This document shows, piece after piece, positions 1 through 6,534 of a DNA stretch of 9,838 nt (its first letter is position 1; every line of letters starts with the position of its first letter). Position numbers and translations under genes: made by a program. Source of the stretch: Bacteroidota bacterium (GTDB lineage: Bacteria > Bacteroidota > UBA10030 > UBA6906); the NCBI GenBank assembly GCA_016844425.1, contig JAERML010000036.1, positions 1 to 9,838 on the forward strand. The letters run 5' to 3'. Under the pieces are notes generated by a model, which saw nothing but the letters and a program-made list of their open reading frames with translations, did no database searches and had not been told where the DNA came from.

Positions 1-164
1 CCATTCCCCCTACCATCAATTATGAGTTTCCCGATCCCGCGTGCGATTTGAATTATACCCCCAATATCGCAGCAAAGAGACCTGTGCAATACAGTCTCAG
101 CAACACGTTCGGGTTTGGTGGACACAACGCAACGATCCTGTTCAAGAAGTACGCAACCACATGA
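1..164 (+). CDS. fabF: 3-oxoacyl-[ACP] synthase II (KAS II), C-terminal end, partial
   Basis: The window opens inside this gene. The first full codon is at position 3 and the stop is TGA at 162-164, leaving 53 residues. The end reads ...[21 protein letters not shown]..., which matches the C-terminus of FabF enzymes. It includes the GFGG loop, whose Phe (Phe400 in E. coli FabF) gates the active site, and the usual FKK(Y/I) finish. The preceding [17 protein letters not shown] segment is also typical. FabF condenses malonyl-ACP with acyl-ACP in the cytoplasmic fatty acid elongation cycle. The Cys-His-His catalytic residues lie upstream, outside the window. The rnc start codon follows the stop by 7 bases, so the two genes are probably co-transcribed; fabF-rnc is a common order in Chlorobi and relatives. 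Only the start is missing. Confidence 0.93.
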   Translation, partial: IPPTINYEFPDPACDLNYTPNIAAKRPVQYSLSNTFGFGGHNATILFKKYATT

Positions 165-171
165 GACTGTC

Positions 172-993
172 ATGCGTTGGGTGACGGAGTTTCTGCAGAG
201 AATCTCCAGACGGGGGGGACATACACCATCGGACGGCGAGCAGAGTGAATACACAACGCTCTTTGCCGCCAACATCAAGAAGTTTGAACACCTGATCGGG
301 TATTCCATTCGCAACAGGGACATTTTCGTCCAGTCCCTGCTTCATCGTTCTTTCCTCCAACGCTTGAATAGTCCGGGCAGCTCCAACGAGCGGCTGGAGT
401 TCCTTGGTGATTCCATCCTGAACCTGATCGTCGCCGAGTTCCTCTACCATCACTTCCCTCAGGCGGAAGAGGGAGAGTTGACGAAGCTCCGTTCCCGGCT
501 CGTGAATCGGAAAGCACTCGCAGCCTACGCGAAGGAAATCCATCTGATGGACTTCATCCTGATGAGCCCCAGCGCAGCAGACGCAATCGGCAAAGGCTAC
601 GAGACTATTATAGCCGATACGTATGAAGCGGTTATTGCCGCGATCTATCTTGACGGGGGCTTCGATGCAGCGCGACAGTTTGTGGAACGGCAGGTCCTCG
701 CAGCTCTCAAGAGCGGCTCGGTTGTCACGGATGACGAGAACTACAAGAGCATGCTGCTGGAGTACGCACAGGGTCGGGGACTGGGCGTTCCGCGATATAC
801 AATTGTGAAAGAGGAAGGGCCCGACCACGACCGAACCTTTACTGTAGAGGTGGTGTTGAATAGCGAGAAGAAGGGGGTCGGGACGGGAAAGAACAAGAAG
901 GAGGCCGAGCAGGCAGCCGCTGGCATGGCCCTCGATTCCCTCCAACAACTGGAAAACGCTCCAACAGGAAGCCGGCTAGACCACCACGCGTAG
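172..993 (+). CDS. rnc: Ribonuclease III
   Basis: This is a double-strand-specific endoribonuclease that processes rRNA precursors and structured mRNAs in the cytoplasm. The product is 273 aa from ATG 172. The catalytic RNase III domain carries the signature ERLEFLGDS at residues 73-81; metal-binding and catalytic residues E73, E76, D80, D149 and E152 are visible, the last two in ADTYEAV. A C-terminal dsRNA-binding domain spans about residues 190-262 (NYKSMLLEYAQ... to ...KKEAEQAAAGMALDSL). At 273 aa it is longer than the roughly 226 aa E. coli enzyme, mainly because of about 30 extra N-terminal residues before the conserved core. An in-frame TTG at 115 would extend it inside fabF, but that part does not look like RNase III and the start is poor, so ATG 172 is preferred. 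No clear Shine-Dalgarno precedes it, which suggests translational coupling to fabF. Confidence 0.95.
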   Translation: MRWVTEFLQRISRRGGHTPSDGEQSEYTTLFAANIKKFEHLIGYSIRNRDIFVQSLLHRSFLQRLNSPGSSNERLEFLGDSILNLIVAEFLYHHFPQAEEGELTKLRSRLVNRKALAAYAKEIHLMDFILMSPSAADAIGKGYETIIADTYEAVIAAIYLDGGFDAARQFVERQVLAALKSGSVVTDDENYKSMLLEYAQGRGLGVPRYTIVKEEGPDHDRTFTVEVVLNSEKKGVGTGKNKKEAEQAAAGMALDSLQQLENAPTGSRLDHHA

Positions 994-1029
994 TCGTTTA
1001 CCATCTTATCCGGAAAGTTCGATAAACTC

Positions 1030-1689
1030 ATGCATGCATCATCAGAATACGAAGAGAAATTTCAATCCCGACACATCGGAACGAGCTACCAAGACCTCCC
1101 GGCAATGCTCTCGTCGATCGGCGTCCAGTCCCTCGACGAACTGATCGACCAAACCATCCCACCGCGAATCAGGCTCAAGAAGCCACTCTCCCTCGATCCA
1201 CCCATGAGTGAGTACCGATTCACCGAGAGCCTGCGAACACTCGCTGAGCAGAACAAGGTGTTTAAATCGTATATAGGAATGGGGTACGCCGACTGCATTG
1301 TCCCGGCCGTCATCCAGAGAAACATTCTAGAAAATCCGGGCTGGTATACACAGTACACTCCCTATCAGGCGGAGCTCGCACAGGGACGGTTGGAGGCGCT
1401 GATCAATTTTCAGACAATGGTGATGGACCTGACGGGCATGGACGTTGCCAACGCCTCGCTGCTGGATGAAGGAACAGCGGCTGCTGAAGCCATGATCATG
1501 CTTTACGGAATCGCAGGCAAAAACCCCGCAAACAATCGATGTAATCCGTACTCGATCCACTCCACTTGGATTCGAAGTGGTAGTCGGCAACCATCAGGAT
1601 GCCGTCATCGACTCTTCCTACTTTGGTGCAATCCTCCAGTACCCTGCACACGATGGTGCGGTTTACGACTATCGAACGTTCATCACTAG
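1030..1689 (+). CDS. gcvP: GcvP N-terminal fragment, upstream of the frame break
   Basis: This is the first open piece of the broken gene, with start ATG 1030. Genuine P-protein sequence runs for about 166-168 residues: [14 protein letters not shown] near residues 15-28, the [20 protein letters not shown] region, [19 protein letters not shown], and [25 protein letters not shown], which belongs to the N-terminal PLP-fold domain. From about codon 169 (after the AAC at 1531) the residues ([16 protein letters not shown]...) no longer resemble the family; they are out-of-frame reading of the next gcvP segment up to the stop ending at 1689. If translated, this 219 aa product would lack the PLP lysine and most of both domains and should be inactive. 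Confidence 0.7.
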   Translation: MHASSEYEEKFQSRHIGTSYQDLPAMLSSIGVQSLDELIDQTIPPRIRLKKPLSLDPPMSEYRFTESLRTLAEQNKVFKSYIGMGYADCIVPAVIQRNILENPGWYTQYTPYQAELAQGRLEALINFQTMVMDLTGMDVANASLLDEGTAAAEAMIMLYGIAGKNPANNRCNPYSIHSTWIRSGSRQPSGCRHRLFLLWCNPPVPCTRWCGLRLSNVHH

Positions 1690-3886
1690 GGCACATGAGG
1701 TTGGTGCATATGTCGTTGTGGCCGCAGACCTCCTTGGTCTCGCTCTCCTGACACCTCCCGGAGAGTTCGGTGCCGATGTCGTCGTTGGCAACTCCCAACG
1801 CTTCGGCGTTCCGCTCGGGTTCGGTGGACCCCACGCTGCATTCTTTGCAACACGCAACGAGTTCATCCGCCATATGCCCGGGAGGATCATTGGCGTCTCA
1901 ATCGATGGGCACAACAACAAGGCCTACCGGATGACGTTGCAGACGAGGGAGCAACATATCCGTCGGGAAAAAGCAACGTCAAATATCTGCACGGCCCAGG
2001 CGCTTCTTGCGATCATGGCGGGGATGTACGCTGTCTATCATGGACCAACTGGGATCAAGCGTATTGCAGAAGGTGTCCATTTGTCAGCAAAGGTACTCGA
2101 CCGAGAACTTCAAAAACTCGACTATGTGCAGAACAACAAGGTCTACTTCGACACGTTGAACGTGTCGATGCCTTCTGTTGAGAAGATCAAGCCACTCGCA
2201 CTTGCGGCAGGGATGAACTTCAGGTACCTCGATGCAACCCATGTAGGGATCAGTCTGAACGAGACCACTCTTCCGGAGGATGTTGCCGCAATAGTCTCCA
2301 TTTTTGCGCAGGCGTCAGGTCAACGAACCGGGAGCGAACTTCTGCAACTGGACAGTGTGAATACTTATCCCTCTCCCTTTCAACGTACGAGCTCCTACCT
2401 CACCCACCCCATCTTCACAATGTACCACTCGGAATCCGAGATGATGCGGTACATTAAGAGTCTCGAGAACAAGGACCTTTCGTTGACTCATTCGATGATC
2501 CCTCTCGGCTCTTGCACGATGAAGCTGAACGCTGCGACAGAACTACTGCCGGTCAGTTGGAGAGAGTTTTCACGCATCCACCCGTTTGCACCTGCAGATC
2601 AGGTTCAAGGGTACCTCAGACTCTTCAGAGAACTCGAAGAACAACTCTGTGCAATCACCGGATTTGCAGCGGCATCTCTTCAACCAAACTCTGGCGCACA
2701 GGGGGAATACACGGGGCTTCTGGTGATACGGGAATATCATAAGGATCATGGTCACGAGCATCGGAATGTGGTTCTCATTCCCTCCTCAGCCCACGGCACC
2801 AACCCTGCGAGTGCGGTGATGGCGGGCTGCAAGGTCGTCGTGGTGAAGTGTGATGAACAGGGGAATGTGGAAGTTGACGACTTGCGGAAAAAGGCAGAAG
2901 AGCACAGAAATGACCTTGCCGCGCTAATGATCACCTACCCGTCCACGCACGGAGTGTTTGAAGAGCGGATTCAAGAAATGTGCTCAGTCATTCACGAGTA
3001 CGGCGCGCTGGTGTACATGGATGGCGCAAACCTGAACGCACAAGTTGGGCTGACGAGCCCTGCCATGATTGGCGCTGACGTTTGCCACATCAACCTGCAC
3101 AAGACATTTAGCATCCCACACGGTGGCGGCGGGCCCGGCATGGGACCAATCTGTGTGTCAGAGCATCTGGCGCCGTACCTTCCGGGACACCCGGTGATGA
3201 AGACTGGCGGCAATAAAGCCATTCACGCAGTCTCCGCAGCGCCCTGGGGAAGCCCGAGCATCCTTCTCATTTCGTACGCGTATATCAAGATGCTCGGCGC
3301 GGAAGGGGTAACGGAGGCGACACGGTACGCAATACTCAATGCTAACTATCTCAAAGCCCGGCTCGAGAAGCACTACCCGGTGTTGTATCAGGGAGCGAAC
3401 GGACGCGTTGCACACGAGTTCATCCTCGACCTCCGCCAACTGAAACATGATGTGAATGTCGAGGTTGAAGACGTTGCCAAACGTCTGATGGATTATGGAT
3501 TCCATGCCCCTACCGTTTCATTCCCAGTCGCTGGTACACTGATGATAGAACCCACTGAGAGCGAGTCGAAGGCTGAGCTGGATAGGTTTGCAGATGCGTT
3601 GATTTCCATCCGGAATGAGATTCAGGAAATCGCCGACGGCAAGGCTGATCCTGTTGATAATGTCCTGAAGAACGCACCGCACACTGCGCACGAGGCGCTG
3701 GGCGAAAGCTGGAATCATCCATACACCCGATACAAAGCCGTTTATCCTCTCTACTTCGTGCGGAACCACAAATTTTGGCCAAGCGTTGGAAGGATCAACA
3801 ATTCCTATGGCGACCGGAACATCATGTGTGCGTGTCCTCCGATCGAGTCGTACGCGGAAGAACCCGTTGAGACGGTGCAAAGGTGA
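1577..3886 (+). CDS. gcvP: GcvP large fragment, downstream of the frame break
   Basis: This is the second open piece. Family-like sequence in this frame begins upstream of 1577, at about 1526 ([21 protein letters not shown]), so GTG 1577 is only the first possible start codon and has no ribosome binding site; it is not the native start. The 769 aa contain the rest of the N-terminal fold ([48 protein letters not shown]), the linker with [16 protein letters not shown], and the C-terminal PLP domain with [35 protein letters not shown] and the Schiff-base lysine in [14 protein letters not shown]. It ends in the usual P-protein tail ([16 protein letters not shown], ...CACPP). No further frame damage is visible, so the lesion is recent or artefactual. 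The stop overlaps the next gene's start region (GTGA). Confidence 0.75.
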   Translation: MVVGNHQDAVIDSSYFGAILQYPAHDGAVYDYRTFITRAHEVGAYVVVAADLLGLALLTPPGEFGADVVVGNSQRFGVPLGFGGPHAAFFATRNEFIRHMPGRIIGVSIDGHNNKAYRMTLQTREQHIRREKATSNICTAQALLAIMAGMYAVYHGPTGIKRIAEGVHLSAKVLDRELQKLDYVQNNKVYFDTLNVSMPSVEKIKPLALAAGMNFRYLDATHVGISLNETTLPEDVAAIVSIFAQASGQRTGSELLQLDSVNTYPSPFQRTSSYLTHPIFTMYHSESEMMRYIKSLENKDLSLTHSMIPLGSCTMKLNAATELLPVSWREFSRIHPFAPADQVQGYLRLFRELEEQLCAITGFAAASLQPNSGAQGEYTGLLVIREYHKDHGHEHRNVVLIPSSAHGTNPASAVMAGCKVVVVKCDEQGNVEVDDLRKKAEEHRNDLAALMITYPSTHGVFEERIQEMCSVIHEYGALVYMDGANLNAQVGLTSPAMIGADVCHINLHKTFSIPHGGGGPGMGPICVSEHLAPYLPGHPVMKTGGNKAIHAVSAAPWGSPSILLISYAYIKMLGAEGVTEATRYAILNANYLKARLEKHYPVLYQGANGRVAHEFILDLRQLKHDVNVEVEDVAKRLMDYGFHAPTVSFPVAGTLMIEPTESESKAELDRFADALISIRNEIQEIADGKADPVDNVLKNAPHTAHEALGESWNHPYTRYKAVYPLYFVRNHKFWPSVGRINNSYGDRNIMCACPPIESYAEEPVETVQR

Positions 3887-3888
3887 CA

Positions 3889-4302
3889 ATGCCGTTTCTT
3901 GAATCGGATGATGAAGTGAGGATCCTCCTGCTTTCGTCTAGAGTGATTGCGGTGGTTGGACTATCGGATAACCTGCGGCGGGATAGTCATGGGGTTGCTC
4001 GCTACCTTCTGAATGCCGGGTACACAATCATTCCGGTCAATCCCAACATTGATAACGTGTTTGGCGTGAAATCGTACCCGACGTTGGATCATGTTCCGGA
4101 AAAGATCGACATTGTCGACATCTTCCGGCGGGCCGAGTTTGTCCCGGACGTTGTGGAGTCTGCAATCAGAGTGCACGCCAGGGCTGTTTGGATGCAACTC
4201 GGCGTCTTCCATCCCGGTGCTGCAGACCACGCTGATCGTGCAGGGTTGCAGGTCGTGGTGGAACAGTGTATGATGGTTGAGCACCAACGGCTCGTCGCAT
4301 GA
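3889..4302 (+). CDS. CoA-binding domain protein (YccU-like)
   Basis: This small 137 aa cytoplasmic protein is a single Rossmann-like CoA_binding_2 domain, the type found in E. coli YccU and related to the N-terminal part of succinyl-CoA synthetase alpha. Visible landmarks are IAVVGLSDNLRRDSHGVARYLL (glycine-containing nucleotide loop), GYTIIPVNPN, VPEKIDIVDIFRR, AVWMQLGVFHPGA and a final AGLQVVVEQCMM-EH segment. All align in order with YccU. The molecular role of this family is unknown; ligand binding is inferred from the fold. ATG 3889 is chosen because AGGTGA lies just upstream. GTG 3883, overlapping the gcvP stop by 4 bases, is an equal alternative adding two residues. The tight junction implies co-transcription with gcvP, but conservation of that pairing is unknown to me. 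The length is usual for the family. Confidence 0.85.
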   Translation: MPFLESDDEVRILLLSSRVIAVVGLSDNLRRDSHGVARYLLNAGYTIIPVNPNIDNVFGVKSYPTLDHVPEKIDIVDIFRRAEFVPDVVESAIRVHARAVWMQLGVFHPGAADHADRAGLQVVVEQCMMVEHQRLVA

Positions 4303-4322
4303 ACTTCTTTTTCACTGTTCCG

Positions 4323-4347
4323 GAGTCCCCTCTGCGAGACTCTTTTT
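4323..4347 (+). terminator. Possible weak Rho-independent terminator
   Basis: GAGTC at 4323-4327 pairs with GACTC at 4338-4342 across a 10-base loop, and five T residues (4343-4347) follow directly. The stem is only 5 bp (6 with a G-U pair), so it is weak. Its position, 20 bases after the CoA-binding gene and just before the next start codon, suits an end to the fabF-rnc-gcvP-yccU-like run or partial attenuation of the next gene. Confidence 0.4.
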
Positions 4348-4353
4348 GTTATC

Positions 4354-5688
4354 ATGATTGACCTGATGCGCAGATTCTTCGTTCTCTCCCTTCCTTTCGT
4401 CCTTGTTTCCCCACTGGTGTTCGCACAGGAAGCTCCCCCTCAAACTTTTTCAGACACACTTGGTGTCATTGACACCATCATCGTTACTGGTAACAAGAAG
4501 ACCGAGGCGTACGTTATCCTGGATGAGATGGCAATCAAATCCGGGTCCGTCGCGACCCTCGAAACAATCGAGTATGATCGGAACAGGATTTACAGTCTCG
4601 GTCTGTTTACACGCGTGGATCTCTTCTGCGATACGCTGGAGGGACAGCGATTTCTCAATGTGGACGTCAACGAGCGATGGTACCTAATCCCCCTTCCCTT
4701 GTTTGGGTTCCGCGACGGCGACCCAAAGAAGCCTTACTATGGCGCGGGGCTACTGCATAACAATTTTCAGGGGCGTAACCAGAAGCTGTTTGGCTCCGTG
4801 ATCTTCGGCTACAACCCCGCATTGGATTTGTCGTTCGGCGATCCGTTGCTCGACCGTGAGCACCAGCTTTTCTTTGCCGCAGACCTTTCGTATAGCAGGA
4901 TCCGGAATCGGAGCAAGATCGAGTCCTCAATCACCGGTGACTTCGATGAGCAGCACTATGACCTAAACGCAACGTTGGGTACCCGTGTAAACCTGTTTTC
5001 CACGGTCGGGTTGAATGTCGGATACCGGATTATCGATGTTGATGAATATCGCCCCGGTCGGACTGCATCTACGGATGGAAGGGATGCGTTCCTCTACGCA
5101 ACGTTCCGGTATACATACGACTCGCGGGATCTCCGTGAATACGCGTCTCATGGTCAATTCGTGAGCGCCTATGTAAGCAAGAACGGTTTCAGCGAAGCGA
5201 CCCTGAGTTTCACACGGTTTGGTGCAGACCTTCGTTGGTATTTCCCCCTCCCTGGCAATTTTACGCTTGCCACTCGTGCCCACGGCACCGTCGTTTCCGG
5301 CAGCCTCATTCCCACGCATAGTCGGGCGTACTTTGGTTATGGTGACCGCATCCGGGGAAATTTCACCACCGTCTTTGAGGGAGAGAATCTCATGGGTGGC
5401 ATCCTCGAACTCCGCTGGCCACTCCTTAAAGCACGGACCATCAACTTCACCGCGATCCCTATTCCGACGGAATTCTCTGTATGGCGGTTTGGCATCAGCC
5501 TGGCAATCTTCGCAGATGCCGGAGCTACCTGGTTTCGAAAAGAAGCCATACATTGGAACTCGTTCGCATCGGGGTATGGTGGAGGTGTTCATTTCCTCCT
5601 CCCGTATAGCGTCGTTGTCCGTACGGAATATGCCTGGAATGAATACGGCAAAGGGCAATTTATCATTGACTTCCGTACATCGCTGTAG
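4354..5688 (+). CDS. D15/BamA-TamA-type outer membrane protein with one POTRA domain
   Basis: This is a 444 aa outer membrane beta-barrel protein of the Omp85 superfamily, which inserts or exports proteins (and in some branches lipids). A Sec signal peptide is clear: MIDLMRRFF, a hydrophobic core around residues 8-23, and a likely cut at VFA-QE (24/25). One POTRA-like domain covers about residues 38-108 (IDTIIVTGNKKTEAYVILDE ... YSLGLFTRVDLF ... LNVDVNER). The remainder alternates like barrel strands, with a D15-type YDSRDLREYASHGQF at 255-269, an L6-type (V/I)RG motif in YGDRIRGNF at 329-337, and an ending strand FIIDFRTSL. BamA itself has five POTRA domains, so this is a shorter relative whose substrate is unknown. 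ATG 4354 and ATG 4366 are both possible starts; neither has a clear ribosome binding site. It precedes rsmE by 46 bases. Confidence 0.82.
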   Translation: MIDLMRRFFVLSLPFVLVSPLVFAQEAPPQTFSDTLGVIDTIIVTGNKKTEAYVILDEMAIKSGSVATLETIEYDRNRIYSLGLFTRVDLFCDTLEGQRFLNVDVNERWYLIPLPLFGFRDGDPKKPYYGAGLLHNNFQGRNQKLFGSVIFGYNPALDLSFGDPLLDREHQLFFAADLSYSRIRNRSKIESSITGDFDEQHYDLNATLGTRVNLFSTVGLNVGYRIIDVDEYRPGRTASTDGRDAFLYATFRYTYDSRDLREYASHGQFVSAYVSKNGFSEATLSFTRFGADLRWYFPLPGNFTLATRAHGTVVSGSLIPTHSRAYFGYGDRIRGNFTTVFEGENLMGGILELRWPLLKARTINFTAIPIPTEFSVWRFGISLAIFADAGATWFRKEAIHWNSFASGYGGGVHFLLPYSVVVRTEYAWNEYGKGQFIIDFRTSL

Positions 5689-5734
5689 CATAGCGGAACA
5701 AGAGTGCTGAAACTCAGAGAACGGATCAGCCGCC

Positions 5735-6469
5735 ATGGAATACTTCTACACACCCCCTCATCTTATCACTCACAATGAACTGACCATCGAGGGGGATGAG
5801 TTCGCACATCTCACCCACGTTATGCGGAAGAGAGTGGGAGATATGCTTCATGTGGTAGATGGAGCAGGACGGGCGTATGAAGTTATCATCGAAGAAATAA
5901 GCAGGCGGACAGCGCGATGCTCAATCACCGGCCGACGTGAGCGGTTGCATGAACCGGGCATTGCTGTCACCCTTGCTGTTGCCCTCCTGAAGAACGCAGC
6001 CCGGTTCGACATCCTCGTGGAGAAAGCGACAGAGATCGGCGTCATTGCGATCGTCCCACTTCTCACCAAGCGAACAATCCCCGAGCACCCAAAGACCGAG
6101 CGCTGGCAAAAGCTCGCCCTGGCAGCGATGAAGCAGTCCGGACGCTGTGTGCTACCGAGGGTACACGAGCCCGTCTCTCTTACTGACTTTGTTCACGCTT
6201 CCCCAGCGGGCAGCCTGAAGGTGATCCCGCACGAACAAGAAACTACCCGCACGATTTCCTCTCTTCTCACCTCATACTCTCCTGCCTCTGCCGTCATTTG
6301 CATCGGTCCGGAGGGGGGATTCACAGACGAAGAGATTGCAGTCGCCGCAGGCGCAGGATTCCACACCGTATCCCTTGGCCCACGAAGACTCCGAACCGAA
6401 ACGGCAGCGATCGTTGCCTCCGCTGCTATCATCCTCAATCGCCCCGCACAGACACAGTACACAGCTTGA
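5735..6469 (+). CDS. rsmE: 16S rRNA (uracil-1498-N3)-methyltransferase
   Basis: RsmE uses S-adenosylmethionine to methylate N3 of U1498 in the 30S decoding region. The 244 aa length is usual. An N-terminal PUA-like RNA-binding domain (residues 1-70) contains DEFAHLTHVMRKRVGD, matching the H-x-x-HVLR-type RsmE signature. The C-terminal SPOUT (trefoil knot) domain shows LVEKATEIGV (94-103), AAMKQSGR (130-137), the SAM-site loop IGPEGGFTDEE (190-200), and the knot motif SLGPRRLRTETAAIVA (213-228). All hallmark segments are present in order, so activity is expected. Start ATG 5735 gives the canonical MxxFYxPP beginning. The gene follows the outer membrane protein on the same strand with only 46 bases between, so it may be read with it. 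Its last codons overlap the -35 box of the next gene's promoter. Confidence 0.96.
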   Translation: MEYFYTPPHLITHNELTIEGDEFAHLTHVMRKRVGDMLHVVDGAGRAYEVIIEEISRRTARCSITGRRERLHEPGIAVTLAVALLKNAARFDILVEKATEIGVIAIVPLLTKRTIPEHPKTERWQKLALAAMKQSGRCVLPRVHEPVSLTDFVHASPAGSLKVIPHEQETTRTISSLLTSYSPASAVICIGPEGGFTDEEIAVAAGAGFHTVSLGPRRLRTETAAIVASAAIILNRPAQTQYTA

Positions 6470-6494
6470 CATTCGCTTCAATCTGGTGTACTTT
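6466..6494 (+). promoter_or_regulatory. Sigma70-like promoter of the M19 dipeptidase gene
   Basis: A perfect -35 box TTGACA (6466-6471) is separated by 17 bases from TACTTT (6489-6494), which keeps the three most conserved -10 positions (T, A and final T). Transcription would begin near 6501, about 34 bases before the start codon. The -35 box overlaps the rsmE stop codon. Many Bacteroidetes use a different -7 consensus, so the match to the classical form is supportive but not proof. Confidence 0.6.
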
Positions 6495-6522
6495 GCTCGT
6501 GCCATAAATCATCCACTTCAAC

Positions 6523-6532
6523 AGGAGGAAGG
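6523..6532 (+). promoter_or_regulatory. Strong Shine-Dalgarno that fixes the dipeptidase start
   Basis: AGGAGGAAGG ends 2 bases before ATG 6535; the AGGAGG core lies 6 bases upstream. It is by far the best ribosome binding site in the window. It decides for ATG 6535 over the internal ATG 6598 (Met22), which sits closer to the hydrophobic signal sequence. Confidence 0.75.
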
Positions 6533-6534
6533 AT

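Larger units (their letters stand above)
1030..3886 (+). pseudogene. gcvP: Glycine dehydrogenase (decarboxylating), P-protein, frame-disrupted
   Basis: This is the single-chain P-protein of the glycine cleavage system. It uses PLP to decarboxylate glycine and passes the aminomethyl group to the lipoyl H-protein. Nearly the whole protein (about 950 aa) is recognisable, but in two frames. Frame 1 from ATG 1030 carries the N-terminal part ([36 protein letters not shown]). Frame 2 carries everything after about 1526 ([10 protein letters not shown] to the stop at 3884-3886), including the PLP lysine in [19 protein letters not shown] (Lys codon 3101-3103). At the junction a +1 shift is needed, and about 10-13 residues expected between AEAM...GKN and PQTID are absent. 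The loss therefore looks like a short deletion, not a one-base error. Possible causes are a real mutation or an assembly collapse at a short repeat. A GGAAAG at 1012-1017 is a plausible if distant ribosome binding site. As read, no full-length P-protein is made. Confidence 0.85.

Noticed and set aside
115..171. Longer RNase III starting at TTG 115
   Set aside because: The added 19 residues lie inside the fabF end and show no RNase III similarity; ATG 172 fits better.
142..948. Long minus-strand open frame (268 codons) opposite rnc
   Set aside because: It is antisense to a certain gene, has no recognisable domain and is cysteine- and histidine-rich in the manner of shadow frames.
1516..1537. 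Programmed +1 frameshift in gcvP at AAAAACCCCG
   Set aside because: A CCC to CCG slip could join the frames, but it would not supply the roughly ten missing residues, and gcvP is not known to use recoding.
1577..1600. GTG 1577 as a true start of a separate gene
   Set aside because: Family sequence continues upstream in that frame to about 1526 and there is no ribosome binding site; it is simply the first usable codon of the downstream fragment.
5689..5734. Terminator between the outer membrane protein and rsmE
   Set aside because: Only a 4 bp GAGT/ACTC pairing is present and no T-run follows, so it gives no real support.
4963..5736. Long minus-strand open frame (257 codons) opposite the outer membrane protein
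   Set aside because: The plus strand carries a coherent signal peptide, POTRA domain and barrel; the antisense product resembles nothing.
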